Assembly: GCA_900550365.1 (NCBI GenBank)
Contig: URRR01000013.1
Span: 1-64,000 of the forward strand
Direction: 5' to 3'
DNA length: 64,000 nucleotides
DNA from: an uncultured Prevotella sp.
GTDB lineage: Bacteria; Bacteroidota; Bacteroidia; Bacteroidales; Bacteroidaceae
Positions 27,844 to 36,842 of this stretch are shown in pieces (position 1 is the stretch's first letter; each line of letters opens with the position of its first letter). The position numbers were made by a program, and so were the translations under genes. The notes under the pieces are model-generated. The model had not been told where the DNA came from and ran no database searches. It worked only from the letters and a program-made list of their open reading frames with translations.

Positions 27844-29724
27844 ATGAAACGATTACTGACAACCTTAATTATCCTGTTGTCGCTGCACTCCGCTTTCGCA
27901 GCCGACGTGCTTGTTGAGGCTGAGTCGTTCAGCGACAAGGGCGGATGGGCCGTCGACCAGCAGTTCATGGACCTTATGGGCTCTCCTTATCTCATAGCCC
28001 ACGGCATGGGTAAACCCGTCGGCGATGCTGTTACCACTGTCACAGTACCCGAGGACGGGCGTTACCGTGTATGGGTACGCACGTACAACTGGACATCACC
28101 CTGGCACGACGGGCGTGGCCCCGGAGGCTTCCGCGTCAGCGTGGGGAGCAGTTTTAAAACCGCAGAACTTGGTTGCACCGGTGACCGTTGGCAGTGGCAG
28201 GACGGCGGAACGGTAAGGCTCAGGAAGGGCACTCAGCGCATAGCCCTGCACGACCTCACCGGATTTGACGGCCGGTGTGACGCCATACTGCTCACCACAG
28301 AGCTTGACAAGTCGCCCGAGGAGCGCTTCGGCGTCGGCACGGAGTGGCGTTTCAGGCTGCTTGGATGTGCTGAGCCTTCGGTCCGGCAGTTTGACTTTGT
28401 CGTCATCGGAGGCGGCATCGCCGGCATGTGCGCGGCCGCCACGGCTGCCCGTCTGGGCTGCCGCGTGGCTCTGGTGAACGACCGCCCCGTGCTGGGCGGC
28501 AACAACTCGTCAGAGGTGCGTGTGCATCTGGGCGGCATAATAGAGACTGGCATGTATCCCGCCCTTGGCCGCATGATACGCGAGTTCGGCCATAGTCGCG
28601 GCGGTAATGCCCAGCCCGGCTGTTATTATGAAGACGAGAAGAAAGACTCTTTTATCCGCGCCGAACGCGACGTGACGCTTTTTGCCGGTTGGCATGCCAC
28701 CGGCGTTGCCATGGACGGCGACCGTATAGCGGCGGTAACGATACAGAATGTTGAGACGGCAGAGCGCGTAAGGCTCGCAGCTCCGCTGTTCAGCGACTGC
28801 ACCGGCGACGGTTCTGTTGGCGCATGGGCCGGTGCCGACTATCTCATGGGGCGCGAGGCGCGCAGCGATTACGGCGAAAGCATGGCTCCTCTGGAGGCCG
28901 ACTCTACGGTGATGGGTGCCTCAATACAGTGGTACAGCGACACGGTGAAGGGCAAGAGCCGCTTCCCCGAGTTCTCATACGGCCTTGAGTTCAACGAGAG
29001 CAACGCCGAGCGCGTCACCAAGGGAGAATGGACGTGGGAGACGGGCATGAACCGTAACCAGATAACCGAGGCCGAGCGCATACGTGACTACGGCCTGCTG
29101 GTGGTGTATTCAAACTGGAGTTTCCTGAAGAACCATGCCCGCTGCCGCGCCGACTATGCCAACCGCAGCCTCGCATGGGTGGGCTATGTGCTGGGCAAGC
29201 GCGAGTCGCGCCGCCTGCTTGGCGACTATGTTCTCTCGCAGGATGATATCGACAAGGATGTAAGCCATGAGGACGCGTCGTTCACTACGACGTGGGCCAT
29301 CGACCTTCACTTTGCCGATTCGGTCAACTCGGCACGCTTCCCGGGTGGCGAGTTCAAGACGCGTACTGTGCATCATTGGATACATCCCTATGCCGTGCCT
29401 TACCGTTGCCTTTATTCGCGCAACGTTAATAACCTCTTTATGGCCGGCCGCGACATCAGCTGCACGCACGTCGCACTGGGCACCGTGCGTGTAATGCGCA
29501 CCACGGGCATGATGGGTGAGGTGGTAGGTATGGCCGCCGCGCTCTGCAAGAAGTATCAGACCACCCCGCGCGGCGTCTACCGTCTGCATCTTGACGAGCT
29601 CCGCTCGCTCATGCGTAAGGGCGCAGGGCGCACCGATGTGCCCGACAATCAGCGTTTCAATGAACCTAACGAGACACTGCCTGTACCAAAGGCATTCATG
29701 CAAAAAACCGAAAACCTGAAATGA
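27844..29724 (+). CDS. Secreted FAD-dependent oxidoreductase with N-terminal beta-sandwich module
   Basis: I chose ATG 27844, which gives a signal peptide (KRLLTTLIILLSLHSAFAAD) and 626 residues; an upstream frame extension adds 55 residues with no export signal. Residues about 20-155 form a carbohydrate-binding-like beta-sandwich (VLVEAESFSDKGGWAVDQQF; YRVWVRTYNW). The FAD domain begins near 183 with VVIGGGIAGMCAA and LVNDRPVLGGNNSSEVRV, matching the FAD_oxidored family. It ends with the FAD-binding NLFMAGRDISCTHVALGTVR. Secretion implies an oxidation acting on a periplasmic or surface sugar. The gene overlaps the GH36-like gene by four bases (ATGA), so the two are translationally coupled. 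Substrate unknown. Confidence 0.8.
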   Translation: MKRLLTTLIILLSLHSAFAADVLVEAESFSDKGGWAVDQQFMDLMGSPYLIAHGMGKPVGDAVTTVTVPEDGRYRVWVRTYNWTSPWHDGRGPGGFRVSVGSSFKTAELGCTGDRWQWQDGGTVRLRKGTQRIALHDLTGFDGRCDAILLTTELDKSPEERFGVGTEWRFRLLGCAEPSVRQFDFVVIGGGIAGMCAAATAARLGCRVALVNDRPVLGGNNSSEVRVHLGGIIETGMYPALGRMIREFGHSRGGNAQPGCYYEDEKKDSFIRAERDVTLFAGWHATGVAMDGDRIAAVTIQNVETAERVRLAAPLFSDCTGDGSVGAWAGADYLMGREARSDYGESMAPLEADSTVMGASIQWYSDTVKGKSRFPEFSYGLEFNESNAERVTKGEWTWETGMNRNQITEAERIRDYGLLVVYSNWSFLKNHARCRADYANRSLAWVGYVLGKRESRRLLGDYVLSQDDIDKDVSHEDASFTTTWAIDLHFADSVNSARFPGGEFKTRTVHHWIHPYAVPYRCLYSRNVNNLFMAGRDISCTHVALGTVRVMRTTGMMGEVVGMAAALCKKYQTTPRGVYRLHLDELRSLMRKGAGRTDVPDNQRFNEPNETLPVPKAFMQKTENLK

Positions 29725-31790
29725 AAAGCATAATTTTTCACATACTTTCTTTATTTGTCATCACTCTGTGTCCGCTGCACTTGCGGGCACAGAGCTATGC
29801 CTTGATGTCCGGAGACACGCTCCGCATGGGCAACAGCAGCATCGAACGCGTGTTTCTCTGGAACGGAGGCGAGCTGAAGACAGTGGCCGTGGTAGACAAG
29901 ACAAGCGGCAAAGTGATGCGAGCCAAAGGCTCACAGCCCGACTTTCTCCTTGTCAAGGGTAAGGCCGAGGACGGCAGGTGGAGCAAGACGGAGGTGCCGT
30001 CAGACGGCGTGCATCCCCCGTTCTTGCAGGTAACAGTTGAGTACCGCAAGGGCAGTCTGGAGATAATGCGCCGGTATCAGATATACGATGTGCCGGCAAT
30101 AGCCTGCCGCACGTGGTTGCGCGGACGGCTCGGCAACGTGGAGCAGACCGGCGAGGTGTCGGCCGCTGACCGCAAGAACATTGAGTTTAAGGAAGACATG
30201 GACGCCGGAGTGAAGATGCCCGTGCTCGACCGTCTTGAGCTTCAGGGCAACCATTGGCGGTGTCGTGCCGTTGAGTTCTTTGACTATACAGACTGGAACG
30301 ACAACCTCGTGGCCACGCGTGACTTCATCCCGTACCGTGACAACGGCTACCGCGGCAATCTGCTCGTGGCCGATGACCTGGTGACCGGCAGCGGATTTTT
30401 CTTCCTGAAGGAGGCACCGTGCTCGTCTACGCAGCTCTCTTATCCCGGCTATGACTTCCGTGCGGAGTACGGAACGTTCAAGGTGACCGGCCTCGGGGTG
30501 ACCTCCGCCGATGTCGCCGCCGACCGTTGGACCCAGGTTTACGGCGTTGTGCTCGGCGTGTTCAGCGGCGGCGAGCGTGAGGCTCTTACGGCCTTGCATT
30601 CTTACCAGCGGCAGGCGCGTCTGGAGAAGGCCACCGGCAGTGACGGCGACGAAATGGTAATGCTCAATACTTGGGGCGACCGCAGCCAGGATTCACGTAT
30701 CAATGAGGCGTTCTGTCTGGCCGAACTTGACCGCGCCGCACGTCTCGGCGTAACGGTGTTCCAGCTCGATGACGGCTGGCAGGTAGGCAAAAGTCCCAAC
30801 TCGAAGGTGGCCAAGGGCTCGTTTAAGGACATCTGGAGCAACGCAGACTACTGGAAACCCGACCCCGTGAAGTTTCCTGACGGCCTGAAGCCGATAGTTG
30901 ACAAGGGCAAGAGTCTCGGCATACGCATCGGCCTGTGGTATAATCCCAGCGTGCAGCACGACTTCGCCGACTGGCGCAAGGACGCCGAGGCGATACTCGG
31001 GCTGTGGCGTGAGTACGGCATAACGATATTCAAGATTGACGGACTTCAGATACCGACGAAGGCCGCCGAGCAAAATCTGCGCAGTCTGTTTGACATGGTT
31101 CAGCGTGAAAGTGGCGGCGAGGTGATATTCAATCTCGACGCTACGGCAGGCCGCAGGGGCGGATACAACATGTTTACGGAGTACGGCAACATCTTCATGG
31201 AGAACCGATACACCGACTGGGGCAACTATTATCCCTTCCACACGCTGCGCAATCTGTGGATGCTCTCACGCTATGTGCCGGCCCAGAGGCTGCAGGTGGA
31301 GTTTCTGAACAAGTGGCGCAACACCGCGAAATATGCCGACGGCGACATCTTCGCGCCGCATAACTACAGCTTTGACTACCTCTTCGCCACGACCATGGCC
31401 GGCCAGCCGCTGGCCTGGATGGAGGCATCTAACCTGCCGGAGGAGGCCTTTGCCACCGGAGACCTGGTCCGCCGCTACACCGCAATACAGGAAGACCTGC
31501 ACCGCGGCACAGTTCTCCCCGTCGGCGACGAGCCTTCCGGACGCTCGTGGACCGGCTTCCAGTCAATCAGCGACAGCCTTAGCGGCTACTTCATCATCTA
31601 CCGAGAGAACAACGGTGACGCCTCGGCAATGGTCAGGACATGGCTTGACGGCGGAGCGAAGGTGACACTTACGCCGCTGATGGGCGACGGAGAGGCGGCC
31701 ACGGTGACAGCCGACAAGGACGGCCGGGTAAGCTTCACGCTTGCGGAGAAGAACAGTTTTGCAGTTTACAAATACCAAATAACCGAATAA
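29721..31790 (+). CDS. GH36-like alpha-galactosidase, secreted
   Basis: The 689-residue protein has a signal peptide ending in LHLRAQ. An N-terminal beta-sandwich (about 25-310) precedes a TIM barrel with FQLDDGWQVG, the clan GH-D strand motif, and IFKIDG, where the Asp near residue 440 is the expected nucleophile. A candidate acid/base Asp is in RYTDWGNYY. GH36 and the related GH27/GH31 act on alpha-galactosides; this family choice fits best but a distant clan member with another specificity is possible. It is translationally coupled upstream to the FAD oxidoreductase and is followed immediately by the GH2 gene, forming a three-gene degradative unit. Confidence 0.75.
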   Translation: MKSIIFHILSLFVITLCPLHLRAQSYALMSGDTLRMGNSSIERVFLWNGGELKTVAVVDKTSGKVMRAKGSQPDFLLVKGKAEDGRWSKTEVPSDGVHPPFLQVTVEYRKGSLEIMRRYQIYDVPAIACRTWLRGRLGNVEQTGEVSAADRKNIEFKEDMDAGVKMPVLDRLELQGNHWRCRAVEFFDYTDWNDNLVATRDFIPYRDNGYRGNLLVADDLVTGSGFFFLKEAPCSSTQLSYPGYDFRAEYGTFKVTGLGVTSADVAADRWTQVYGVVLGVFSGGEREALTALHSYQRQARLEKATGSDGDEMVMLNTWGDRSQDSRINEAFCLAELDRAARLGVTVFQLDDGWQVGKSPNSKVAKGSFKDIWSNADYWKPDPVKFPDGLKPIVDKGKSLGIRIGLWYNPSVQHDFADWRKDAEAILGLWREYGITIFKIDGLQIPTKAAEQNLRSLFDMVQRESGGEVIFNLDATAGRRGGYNMFTEYGNIFMENRYTDWGNYYPFHTLRNLWMLSRYVPAQRLQVEFLNKWRNTAKYADGDIFAPHNYSFDYLFATTMAGQPLAWMEASNLPEEAFATGDLVRRYTAIQEDLHRGTVLPVGDEPSGRSWTGFQSISDSLSGYFIIYRENNGDASAMVRTWLDGGAKVTLTPLMGDGEAATVTADKDGRVSFTLAEKNSFAVYKYQITE

Positions 31791-33584
31791 ATGAAAAAGA
31801 CACTGATCATATTGCTTGCCCTTCTGCCAGTCAGCATGTGGGCAGCAACGGACTATATCGCCAACGTCTACGGCCGCGACTGCCAGTCGCTCAACGGCAA
31901 ATGGGCCTCTATCGTAGACCTGTATGACGCCGGCGTGAAGGCGGAAATATACAAAAACAAGACTGCTGAGAAGCCCGAAGAGTTTTATGAATACTCGTTT
32001 GAGGGCGGCCTGCGCCTGAATGTGCCCGGCGACTGGAACTCTCAGTTGCCCGAGCTGAAATATTATGAGGGCACGGTATGGTATGCCCGCCACTTCAACG
32101 TGCGGCCACAGCAGGGCAAACGTCGCTTCATTTACTTCTGTGGAGTGAGCTACCGGTGCAACATTTACCTGAACGGTGAGAAGATAGGCAGCCATGAAGG
32201 CTCGTTTACTCCCTTCCAGGTAGAGGTGACCGGACGGCTCAGGGACGGCGACAACCTGCTTGTGCTTGAGGTGAACAACCGCCGGCAGAAAGACGCTATA
32301 CCGGCAATGTCGTTTGACTGGTGGAACTATGGCGGAATAACCCGTGACGTCATGCTCGTCACTCTGCCCGAAACCTACATCAGTGACTACTTCATCCGTC
32401 TTGACAAGCACCGCCCTGACCTTATCCATATAGACGCCGAGCTGTCTGAGCCGGTGCCCGGACGGCAGATAAAGGTAGACATACCGCAGCTGCGCCGTGA
32501 CGTTACGCTTACCACCGACGCCGCCGGCAAGGCATATGCGGCCGTCAAGGTGCGCGGCCTAAGGCGCTGGAGCCCTGACGACCCGTGGCTGTATGACGTC
32601 AGGCTGACGGCCGACGGCGACACCGTGACCGACGAGATAGGCTTCCGCAACATAGAGGTGCGCGGCACAGAGGTGCTGCTCAACGGCCGCCCGGTGTTCC
32701 TCCGCAGCGTCTCTTTCCACGAAGAGATACCCCAGCGCATGGGCCGTGCCTGCACGGCGGGCGACGCGATGATGCTGCTCTCGGAAGCTCAGGCCCTTGG
32801 AGTGAACATGGTACGCCTGGCGCATTATCAGCAGAACGAGTACATCGTGAGGCAGGCTGAGCGCATGGGCATAATGCTCTGGCAGGAGATACCCGTTTGG
32901 CAGGCCATCGACTTCGCCAATGCGGAGACTCTGGAGAAGGCCTCACGCATGCTGAGCGAGACGATAATGCGCGACCGCAACCGCTGCGCCGACTGCTTCT
33001 GGGGCATCGCCAACGAGACCCAGAACACGCCAGAGCGCAACCGCTTTCTCGCCAGTCTGCTGCAGACCGGCAAGGATCTTGACACCACGAGGCTGTTTGT
33101 GGCGGCGTTTGACCTGGCTTATTTCGACAAGAAAGAAGACAAGTTCGTGATGCACGACGACTTTTATCCTAACCTTGACGTCGTGGCAATCAACAAATAT
33201 ATGGGCTGGTATGCCCCCTGGCCTAAAGACCCGGCAGACATACGCTGGGAAGTGGCTACGGACAAGCCCTTGTTTATCTCTGAGTTCGGCTGCGAGGCTC
33301 TCTACGGGCAGCACAGCGACGGGCTCATGGCGAGCAGCTGGAGCGAGGAGTATCAGGCCCGGCTGTTCCGTGACAACCTGCGAATGTTTGAAAACATACC
33401 CAACCTTTGCGGCGTGTCGCCGTGGGTATTGTTCGACTTCCGCAGTCCTACACGCATGCACCCGACCAATCAGGACGGCTGGAACCGCAAGGGACTGGTG
33501 TCTGACCAGGGGCAGCGCAAGCAGGCATGGTACATCATGCACGACTATTATGAGGCCAAGAAAAACGCGGACAAGAACCGTTGA
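31791..33584 (+). CDS. Glycoside hydrolase family 2 protein, secreted
   Basis: The 597-residue product starts one base after the preceding stop and has a signal peptide (TLIILLALLPVSMWAA). It shows the GH2 order: jelly-roll sugar-binding domain (YYEGTVWYARHFNV; VNNRRQKDAIPAMSFDWWNYGGITRDV), an immunoglobulin-like domain, and a barrel beginning RRWSPDDPWLYDV and FLRSVSFHEE. Catalytic residues are visible: acid/base Glu about 409 in WGIANET and nucleophile Glu about 498 in FISEFG. The length is short for a lacZ-type enzyme and closer to beta-glucuronidase or beta-galactosidase types. Specificity cannot be fixed. It probably acts in the periplasm on imported oligosaccharide. Confidence 0.9.
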   Translation: MKKTLIILLALLPVSMWAATDYIANVYGRDCQSLNGKWASIVDLYDAGVKAEIYKNKTAEKPEEFYEYSFEGGLRLNVPGDWNSQLPELKYYEGTVWYARHFNVRPQQGKRRFIYFCGVSYRCNIYLNGEKIGSHEGSFTPFQVEVTGRLRDGDNLLVLEVNNRRQKDAIPAMSFDWWNYGGITRDVMLVTLPETYISDYFIRLDKHRPDLIHIDAELSEPVPGRQIKVDIPQLRRDVTLTTDAAGKAYAAVKVRGLRRWSPDDPWLYDVRLTADGDTVTDEIGFRNIEVRGTEVLLNGRPVFLRSVSFHEEIPQRMGRACTAGDAMMLLSEAQALGVNMVRLAHYQQNEYIVRQAERMGIMLWQEIPVWQAIDFANAETLEKASRMLSETIMRDRNRCADCFWGIANETQNTPERNRFLASLLQTGKDLDTTRLFVAAFDLAYFDKKEDKFVMHDDFYPNLDVVAINKYMGWYAPWPKDPADIRWEVATDKPLFISEFGCEALYGQHSDGLMASSWSEEYQARLFRDNLRMFENIPNLCGVSPWVLFDFRSPTRMHPTNQDGWNRKGLVSDQGQRKQAWYIMHDYYEAKKNADKNR

Positions 33585-33633
33585 ATACTGTCTGCGGCGG
33601 CCCGCCTTGCGACAGTGCACGGCAAGTCGGTTT

Positions 33634-33755
33634 GTAAAAGACGGCATATTGCACTGCAAAAGACGGCAAAACGCAGCGTAAAAGACGGCATATTGCAAGC
33701 TGATTTGCCGTCTTTTGGAAGCCGGAATGTATAGTCTTGATAATCAATGAGTTAC
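33634..33755. repeat. Family A hairpin block A4 with tail motif
   Basis: Units AAAAGACGGCATATTGCA, AAAAGACGGCAAAACGC and the closing TTTGCCGTCTTTTGG occupy 33634-33718. The tail TTGATAATCAATGAGTTAC follows at 33737-33755. The block lies between the GH2 and SGNH-GH3 genes. Confidence 0.75.
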
Positions 33756-33852
33756 AAACTGGTAGATAAACGATGTCCGTTTGCCTTGCCGCAGGCTGTT
33801 TCATGAGTCATCTTAAATCTTTTCATAATCGCGAAAACAATCAAATACCTGT

Positions 33853-36837
33853 ATGAAGAATAACAGACTAATATTGCTGTTGCTGCTTGTGCTGACGCTG
33901 CTGTCGGCACCGGTCTCGGCCGCCGGTAAGATACTGAAGGTGCTGGCCATAGGCAACAGCTTCTCAGAGGACGCCGTAGAGCAGAACCTCACTGAGCTTG
34001 CCGCCGCCGACGGCAGGCAGATGATAGTGGCCAACATGTACATCGGCGGCTGCCCTTTGATCCGTCATTGGGACAACGCGTCGCACGACCGCGCCGCTTA
34101 CCGCTACCGTAAGACCGGGCTCGACGGCGTTCGCCGCCAGACTGACGGCATGAGCATCAGCCGTGCGCTGGCCGACGAGCAGTGGGACTACATCAGTCTG
34201 CAGCAGGCCAGCGGCCAGTCGGGGCTTCAGGATACCTACGAGCCTTACCTCACAGAGCTGATAGCGTACATAAAGAAGCTGTCTCCGGAGAGCGAGATAG
34301 TGTGGCATCAGACATGGGCTTACGCCTCAACGTCTAACCATGCGGCCTTTCCTTCATATGGAAACGACCAGATGAGGATGTACAGAGAGATTGTGGCCGC
34401 GGCGCAGAAAGCCGTGAACGACCATGGCATAAAGACCGTGATACCCTCGGGAACGGCCGTGCAGAACGCGCGCACGACGTTTATCGGCGACAACATGAAC
34501 CGTGACGGCTATCATCTGCAGCTGACTTACGGCCGCTATACGGCCGCCTGCACGTGGTATGAAGTGCTGTCAGGCCACAGCGTGATAGGCAACAGCTATC
34601 ATCCAGAAGGCATGAATGCCGACCTCGTGCGTGCTGCCCAGACATCGGCTCACGCCGCCGTTGAGCATCCGTGGAGCGTCACCTGCCTTGACAGCCTGCG
34701 CCCTGCCGCGCCGCTTTATAAGGACGCCTCGGTGCCCGTGGCAGTACGTGCGGAGGACCTGCTGTCGCGTATGACTTTGCATGAGAAGGTGATGCAGATG
34801 GTGCAATACACCCTCGGAACCAACAATATAGAGAACAACAAGGGCGTGGAGGTGAAGAACATCCCGGCCGAAACCGGCTCGCTGATATACTTCGGCACTG
34901 ACCCTGAGCTGCGTAACCGCATGCAGCGTCACGCCATGGAGAACAGCCGGCTGGGCATACCGATATTGTTCGGCCACGATGTGATACACGGTTTCCGCAC
35001 GGTTTTCCCCATTCCGCTCGCCCAGGCCTGCAGTTTCAATCCTCATCTGGCGCGTCTCTCGTGCCGTGTTGCCGCCCAGGAGGCGCGCATGTCAGGTGTC
35101 GACTGGACCTTCTCGCCGATGATAGACGTGGCTCATGACCCCCGCTGGGGGCGCGTTGCCGAGGGATACGGCGAGGATCCTTATCTTAACGGCGTGTTCG
35201 GAGCCGCCGCCGTGAGGGGATATCAGGGCAAGAGCCTTGCCGACAGCCTGTCAATAGCGGCCTGCCTGAAGCATTATGTGGCCTACGGAGCATCCGAGGC
35301 CGGGCGTGATTACGTATATACCGAGGTGTCGCGGCAGACACTCTGGGACACATATCTGCCCCCTTACCGCAAGGCTTTGGAGGCAAGACCGGCCACGGTG
35401 ATGAGCTCTTTCAACAATTTTAGCGGCCGTCCGGTCACTGCCAGCAGGTTTCTTCTTACGGATATACTGAAAAGACAGCTCGGGTTCAGCGGCTTTATCG
35501 TGTCTGACTGGGCGGCTGTAGAGCAGCTCATGGCACAGGGAGCGGCGCGCGACTTGAAGCGTGCCGGCGAACTGGCGGTCAACGCCGGGCTTGACATGGA
35601 CATGATGTCTCACTCTTACGACAAGTATCTTGCGCAGTCAGTTGCCGAAGGAAAGGTTGACACCGCTGCCGTTGACGATGCCGTAAGGCGCATTCTGAAA
35701 GTGAAATTTGACCTCGGTCTGTTTGAGAATCCTTACACTCCAGATGTCAAAGACGACTCCCGCTTCCTGCGTCCGGAAAGCCGCCGTATAGCCGAACAGC
35801 TTTCTGAGGAGACCATGGTGCTGCTTAAGAACGAAGACAACACGCTCCCGCTGCGCACGCAGAAGCGCATCCTGCTTACCGGTCCGCTTGCAGATGCCCG
35901 GAAAGACATGCTCGGCTGCTGGTTCGGACATGGCGAGGAGAGCGACGTGACGTCAATTCTTGATGCCATGAAAGCGGAATTTGACGGCAAGGCTGAGATT
36001 GATTATGTCGGCGGTTGTGGCTTTGAGGGAGATGATGAGAGCGGTTTCCGCGATGCGCTTAAGGCCGCGAAGAAGGCCGATGTGATAGTAGCGTGCCTTG
36101 GAGAGAAGTCTAAATGGAGCGGAGAGAACACTTCGAGAGCAAGCATAGAGCTGCCTGACGTGCAGATACGCTTCCTCGAAGCCCTGCACAATACAGGCAA
36201 ACCGGTGGTGCTCGTGCTGTCAAACGGCCGCCCGTTGCAGCTCAACCGCATGGTGCCTTTTGCCGATGCGATAGTAGAGATGTGGCAGCCGGGCGTGGCC
36301 GGAGGCACTCCTCTGGCCGGAATACTGTCCGGACGGGTAAATCCTTCGGGCAAACTTGCCATAACGTTCCCCTACGTTACGGGGCAGATACCTATTTATT
36401 ATAACCGCCGTCCGAGTGCGCGTCATCATCAAGGGTTCTACCATGACGTGCAGAGCGAGCCCATGTATGAGTTCGGTTACGGGTTAAGCTATACCACGTT
36501 TGAGTACGACGAGCCTGTATTGTCAAGCAGAAAAGTGGCCAGGAACGGCCGTTTCAGTGTGGATGTGACCGTCAGGAATACCGGCGGCGTTGACGGCAAG
36601 GAGGCTGTTCTGGGCTTTGTCAGATGTCCGTATGCCGAACTTACGCGCCCTGTCAAGGAGCTGCGGTTCTTCACAAAGAAAGAGATTAAGGCCGGTGAGG
36701 CCGTCACCTGTCATTTCGACCTTAACGTCAGGCGCGACCTCGGGTTTGTCAACGACAAGGGAGAGACCGTGGTTGAGCCCGGCGAATACCAGATCATGAT
36801 AGGCGGTAAGACTGTAACATTGGAAATAACAGAATGA
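33853..36837 (+). CDS. Fusion of DUF4886 SGNH-like domain and GH3 beta-glycosidase
   Basis: The 994-residue secreted protein has a signal peptide (LILLLLLVLTLLSAPVSAAG). Residues about 28-285 are a DUF4886/SGNH-type domain: VLAIGNSFSEDAV holds the block I serine, and MNRDGYHLQLTYGRY a conserved C-terminal His region. Residues about 300-994 are a complete GH3: RMTLHEKVMQMVQYT, FGHDVIHGFRTVFPIPLAQ, SPMIDVAHDPRWGRVAEGYGEDP, nucleophile Asp about 552 in GFIVSDW, alpha/beta sandwich, and a C-terminal fibronectin III-like domain (YEFGYGLSYTTFEY). The fusion suggests coupled removal of an ester and a beta-linked sugar from the same glycan. GH3 members act as beta-glucosidases or xylosidases. Confidence 0.9.
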   Translation: MKNNRLILLLLLVLTLLSAPVSAAGKILKVLAIGNSFSEDAVEQNLTELAAADGRQMIVANMYIGGCPLIRHWDNASHDRAAYRYRKTGLDGVRRQTDGMSISRALADEQWDYISLQQASGQSGLQDTYEPYLTELIAYIKKLSPESEIVWHQTWAYASTSNHAAFPSYGNDQMRMYREIVAAAQKAVNDHGIKTVIPSGTAVQNARTTFIGDNMNRDGYHLQLTYGRYTAACTWYEVLSGHSVIGNSYHPEGMNADLVRAAQTSAHAAVEHPWSVTCLDSLRPAAPLYKDASVPVAVRAEDLLSRMTLHEKVMQMVQYTLGTNNIENNKGVEVKNIPAETGSLIYFGTDPELRNRMQRHAMENSRLGIPILFGHDVIHGFRTVFPIPLAQACSFNPHLARLSCRVAAQEARMSGVDWTFSPMIDVAHDPRWGRVAEGYGEDPYLNGVFGAAAVRGYQGKSLADSLSIAACLKHYVAYGASEAGRDYVYTEVSRQTLWDTYLPPYRKALEARPATVMSSFNNFSGRPVTASRFLLTDILKRQLGFSGFIVSDWAAVEQLMAQGAARDLKRAGELAVNAGLDMDMMSHSYDKYLAQSVAEGKVDTAAVDDAVRRILKVKFDLGLFENPYTPDVKDDSRFLRPESRRIAEQLSEETMVLLKNEDNTLPLRTQKRILLTGPLADARKDMLGCWFGHGEESDVTSILDAMKAEFDGKAEIDYVGGCGFEGDDESGFRDALKAAKKADVIVACLGEKSKWSGENTSRASIELPDVQIRFLEALHNTGKPVVLVLSNGRPLQLNRMVPFADAIVEMWQPGVAGGTPLAGILSGRVNPSGKLAITFPYVTGQIPIYYNRRPSARHHQGFYHDVQSEPMYEFGYGLSYTTFEYDEPVLSSRKVARNGRFSVDVTVRNTGGVDGKEAVLGFVRCPYAELTRPVKELRFFTKKEIKAGEAVTCHFDLNVRRDLGFVNDKGETVVEPGEYQIMIGGKTVTLEITE

Positions 36838-36842
36838 AATAA

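Noticed and set aside
30000..33804. Long minus-strand frames opposite the GH36-like and GH2 genes
   Set aside because: They overlap genes with clear catalytic motifs and arise from G+C-rich third positions.
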